Origin: an uncultured Clostridia bacterium
GTDB lineage: Bacteria > Bacillota > Clostridia > Oscillospirales > Ruminococcaceae
Reading direction: 5' to 3'
Length of the DNA: 8,280 nt
Assembly (NCBI GenBank): GCA_937892655.1
Contig: CALBJC010000039.1
Location: 1 to 8,280 of the forward strand
Shown here: positions 6,750 to 8,280 of the stretch, one piece after another
Numbering within the stretch: position 1 is the first letter of the stretch
How the letters are laid out: every line of letters starts with the position of its first letter
Notes under the pieces: model-generated
The model's database searches: none
What the model saw: the letters and a program-made list of their open reading frames with translations, nothing else
Told to the model about the DNA's origin: nothing
Position numbers and translations under genes: made by a program

Positions 6750-7596
6750 TTGGAAGGATTATAAAATTATAGATACTACAGACGGTATGAAGCTTGAGAG
6801 CTGGGGCGGATATATCTTCTCCCGTCCTGACCCTCAGATCATCTGGAAAACTCCCGTGAAAACAACTCAGTGGGAATCTGCGCATGGCGTTTATCACCGT
6901 TCAACAAAGGGCGGCGGCGAATGGGAGATAAAGAAGAAAATCCCGCAGACATGGCAGATTAAGTATAAAGACCTTACCTTCAACGTAAAGCCTACGGGCT
7001 TTAAGCATATGGGCGTTTTTCCTGAGCAGGCTGTAAACTGGGATTTTATGATGGATAAAATCAAAAATGCAGGCCGTCCTATAAAGGTTTTAAACCTCTT
7101 TGCGTATACGGGCGGTGCAACCTTGGCGTGCGCAAAAGCGGGTGCGTCTGTTTCTCACGTTGATGCTTCAAAGGGTATCGTTGCGTGGGCAAGAGAAAAT
7201 GCCGAGGCATCAGGTCTTTCAGATAAGCCTATCCGCTGGCTTGTTGATGACTGTGAAAAGTTTGTAACAAGAGAGATCAAGCGAGGTAATTTCTACGATG
7301 GTATCGTTATGGATCCGCCATCCTACGGCAGAGGTCCCGGCGGCGAGGTATGGCAGCTTGAAAACAGAATTTTCGATCTTGTATCCCTTTGCACAAAGGT
7401 TTTATCGGATAACCCTCTGTTTTTCCTCTTAAACAGCTATACTACAGGTCTTTCACCGTCTGTAATGGGATATATTTTAAGTCAGACAGTAGGCGAGCGC
7501 TTTGGCGGTAAGATTTCAGCTGACGAAATAGGCTTACCTGTTGAAACCTCAAATATGCCGCTTCCATGCGGTTCTACTGCAATCTGGACTAAATAA
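6733..7596 (+). CDS. Class I SAM-dependent methyltransferase, RlmI/RlmK-like family, substrate unknown
   Basis: A predicted cytoplasmic methyltransferase of 287 residues, probably acting on RNA, with no assigned substrate. An N-terminal region of about 85 residues (SRPDPQIIW at 30-38) precedes the family motif FKHMGVFPEQAVNW (90-103). A Rossmann fold follows: motif I LNLFAYTGGATLA (120-132), Asp144 at the end of strand two for the SAM ribose, Asp172-Asp173 near the adenine, and motif IV MDPPSYGRG (193-201). This matches the SAM_MT family related to the 23S rRNA methyltransferases RlmI and RlmK. I see no full N-terminal PUA domain like that of RlmI and no TCP-type catalytic cysteine. The ATG at 6733 has TAGGA at 6721-6725 upstream and starts inside glmM, overlapping its end by 17 bases in another frame, so translation is probably coupled. 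The AAGGAG for the next gene overlaps its stop codon. Confidence 0.85.
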   Translation: MRLTTDWKDYKIIDTTDGMKLESWGGYIFSRPDPQIIWKTPVKTTQWESAHGVYHRSTKGGGEWEIKKKIPQTWQIKYKDLTFNVKPTGFKHMGVFPEQAVNWDFMMDKIKNAGRPIKVLNLFAYTGGATLACAKAGASVSHVDASKGIVAWARENAEASGLSDKPIRWLVDDCEKFVTREIKRGNFYDGIVMDPPSYGRGPGGEVWQLENRIFDLVSLCTKVLSDNPLFFLLNSYTTGLSPSVMGYILSQTVGERFGGKISADEIGLPVETSNMPLPCGSTAIWTK

Positions 7597-7610
7597 GGAG
7601 TATTCTTTTA

Positions 7611-8280
7611 ATGGAGAATTTCATTGAAGTAAAAAACGTAAGTTTTTCATATACAAATGATTATGAAGAAAGCGCTCAGAAGACAACAGTCTTAAAAAAC
7701 GTTTCTTTGAATATAAAAAAAGGCGAGTTCGTTGCGGTACTCGGGCATAACGGCAGCGGTAAATCGACCCTTGCCAAAATGTTCAACGCTATCAATATCC
7801 CCGAAGAGGGCGATGTTTTTGTAAATGGTATCAACACAAAGGATGAAGAAAAGCTTTTGGAACTGCGTCAGACCGTAGGTATGGTTTTTCAGAATCCCGA
7901 TAACCAGATAGTTGCAACGATAGTTGAAGAGGATGTAGCGTTTGCGCTTGAAAATATGGGCGTTGAGCCAAAGGAGATAAGGCGAAGAGTTGACGAGGCG
8001 CTCACGACTGTAGGTATGTATGAATACAGAGAGCACGCTCCTCATAAGCTGTCAGGCGGTCAGAAGCAGAGAGTTGCCATTGCAGGCATTATTGCTATGG
8101 AGCCTCAGTGCATAGTGCTCGATGAGCCTACAGCCATGCTTGACCCTAAGGGCAGAAAAGAAGTTTTAAAAACTATAACAAAACTCAACCGTGAAAACAA
8201 CGTAACCATAATTTTAATTACTCACTATATGGAAGAAGCAGCGCTTGCTGACAGAATAGTTGTTATAGATGGCGGCGAGC
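7611..8280 (+). CDS. ecfA1: Energy-coupling factor transporter ATPase EcfA1 (3' end outside window)
   Basis: One of two cytoplasmic ATPases that power ECF importers for vitamins and transition metals together with EcfT and exchangeable S-components. The first 223 codons are present and open to the window edge; about 55-60 residues are missing compared with a usual length near 280. Motifs: Walker A GHNGSGKST (45-53), Q-loop FQNPDNQIVATIVEEDVAF from residue 93, signature LSGGQKQR (147-154), Walker B CIVLDEPTAMLD (167-178), H-loop His205 in THYMEE. The QNPDNQIVATIVEEDVAF wording is typical of EcfA1; EcfA2 proteins usually read QYPEYQLFEETV-like. AAGGAG at 7595-7600 is 10 bases before the ATG and overlaps the previous stop codon, so it belongs to the upstream operon. 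ecfA2 and ecfT are expected next downstream. Confidence 0.93.
   Translation, partial: MENFIEVKNVSFSYTNDYEESAQKTTVLKNVSLNIKKGEFVAVLGHNGSGKSTLAKMFNAINIPEEGDVFVNGINTKDEEKLLELRQTVGMVFQNPDNQIVATIVEEDVAFALENMGVEPKEIRRRVDEALTTVGMYEYREHAPHKLSGGQKQRVAIAGIIAMEPQCIVLDEPTAMLDPKGRKEVLKTITKLNRENNVTIILITHYMEEAALADRIVVIDGGE

Noticed and set aside
7692..8045. 117-codon open frame on the minus strand
   Set aside because: It lies wholly inside ecfA1, whose + frame carries every ABC ATPase motif in order. The minus product has no recognisable motif and looks like an antisense shadow.
1..8280. CRISPR array, tRNA/rRNA, toxin-antitoxin pair or defence system
   Set aside because: No regularly spaced repeats, no cloverleaf or rRNA-like sequence, and no small paired genes. 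The intact genes belong to known families and give no sign of a new multi-gene system.

Overview
The window looks like a chromosomal segment of a gut- or rumen-type anaerobic Firmicute (class Clostridia, probably the Ruminococcaceae/Oscillospiraceae side). The evidence is a moderately AT-rich composition, strong AGGAGG-like ribosome binding sites, sigma-A type promoters, a Gram-positive style EcfA1 ATPase, a clostridial type IV-like prepilin and a GH127 arabinofuranosidase. The lineage is inferred from gene content, not from a marker gene. All recognisable genes lie on the + strand.

Layout: (1) Positions 1-291 hold a decayed or frameshifted coding remnant cut by the window edge. (2) Positions 292-446 are a regulatory stretch with a possible weak hairpin, a perfect-consensus TTGACA/TATAAT promoter and an inverted repeat at the predicted transcript start. 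(3) Positions 447-965 encode a type IV prepilin-like protein that very likely starts at TTG, followed by a strong intrinsic terminator. (4) Positions 1065/1074-2972 encode a GH127 beta-L-arabinofuranosidase with its own promoter and a strong terminator. (5) From 3119 to the window end runs one apparent operon: ruvC, ruvA, ruvB, glmM, a class I SAM-dependent methyltransferase and the start of ecfA1. Gaps inside it are 55, 16, 50, -17 (overlap) and 14 bases, and I saw no internal terminator.

How the genes work together: RuvABC is the Holliday-junction branch-migration and resolution machine. GlmM makes glucosamine-1-phosphate for peptidoglycan and other amino-sugar polymers. The methyltransferase belongs to a widespread family with no clear assigned substrate. 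EcfA1 is one of two ATPases of the energy-coupling-factor vitamin/metal importers, and its partners ecfA2 and ecfT would be expected just past the window. This part is housekeeping DNA. The pilin and the arabinofuranosidase are separate single-gene transcription units and look more lifestyle-related (surface attachment, plant-fibre sugar use).

I found no tRNA, rRNA, CRISPR array, insertion sequence or convincing undescribed multi-gene system. The points most worth a second look are the orphan prepilin with its near-ideal promoter and operator-like inverted repeat, the frameshifted remnant at the left edge, and the uncharacterised methyltransferase overlapping glmM.
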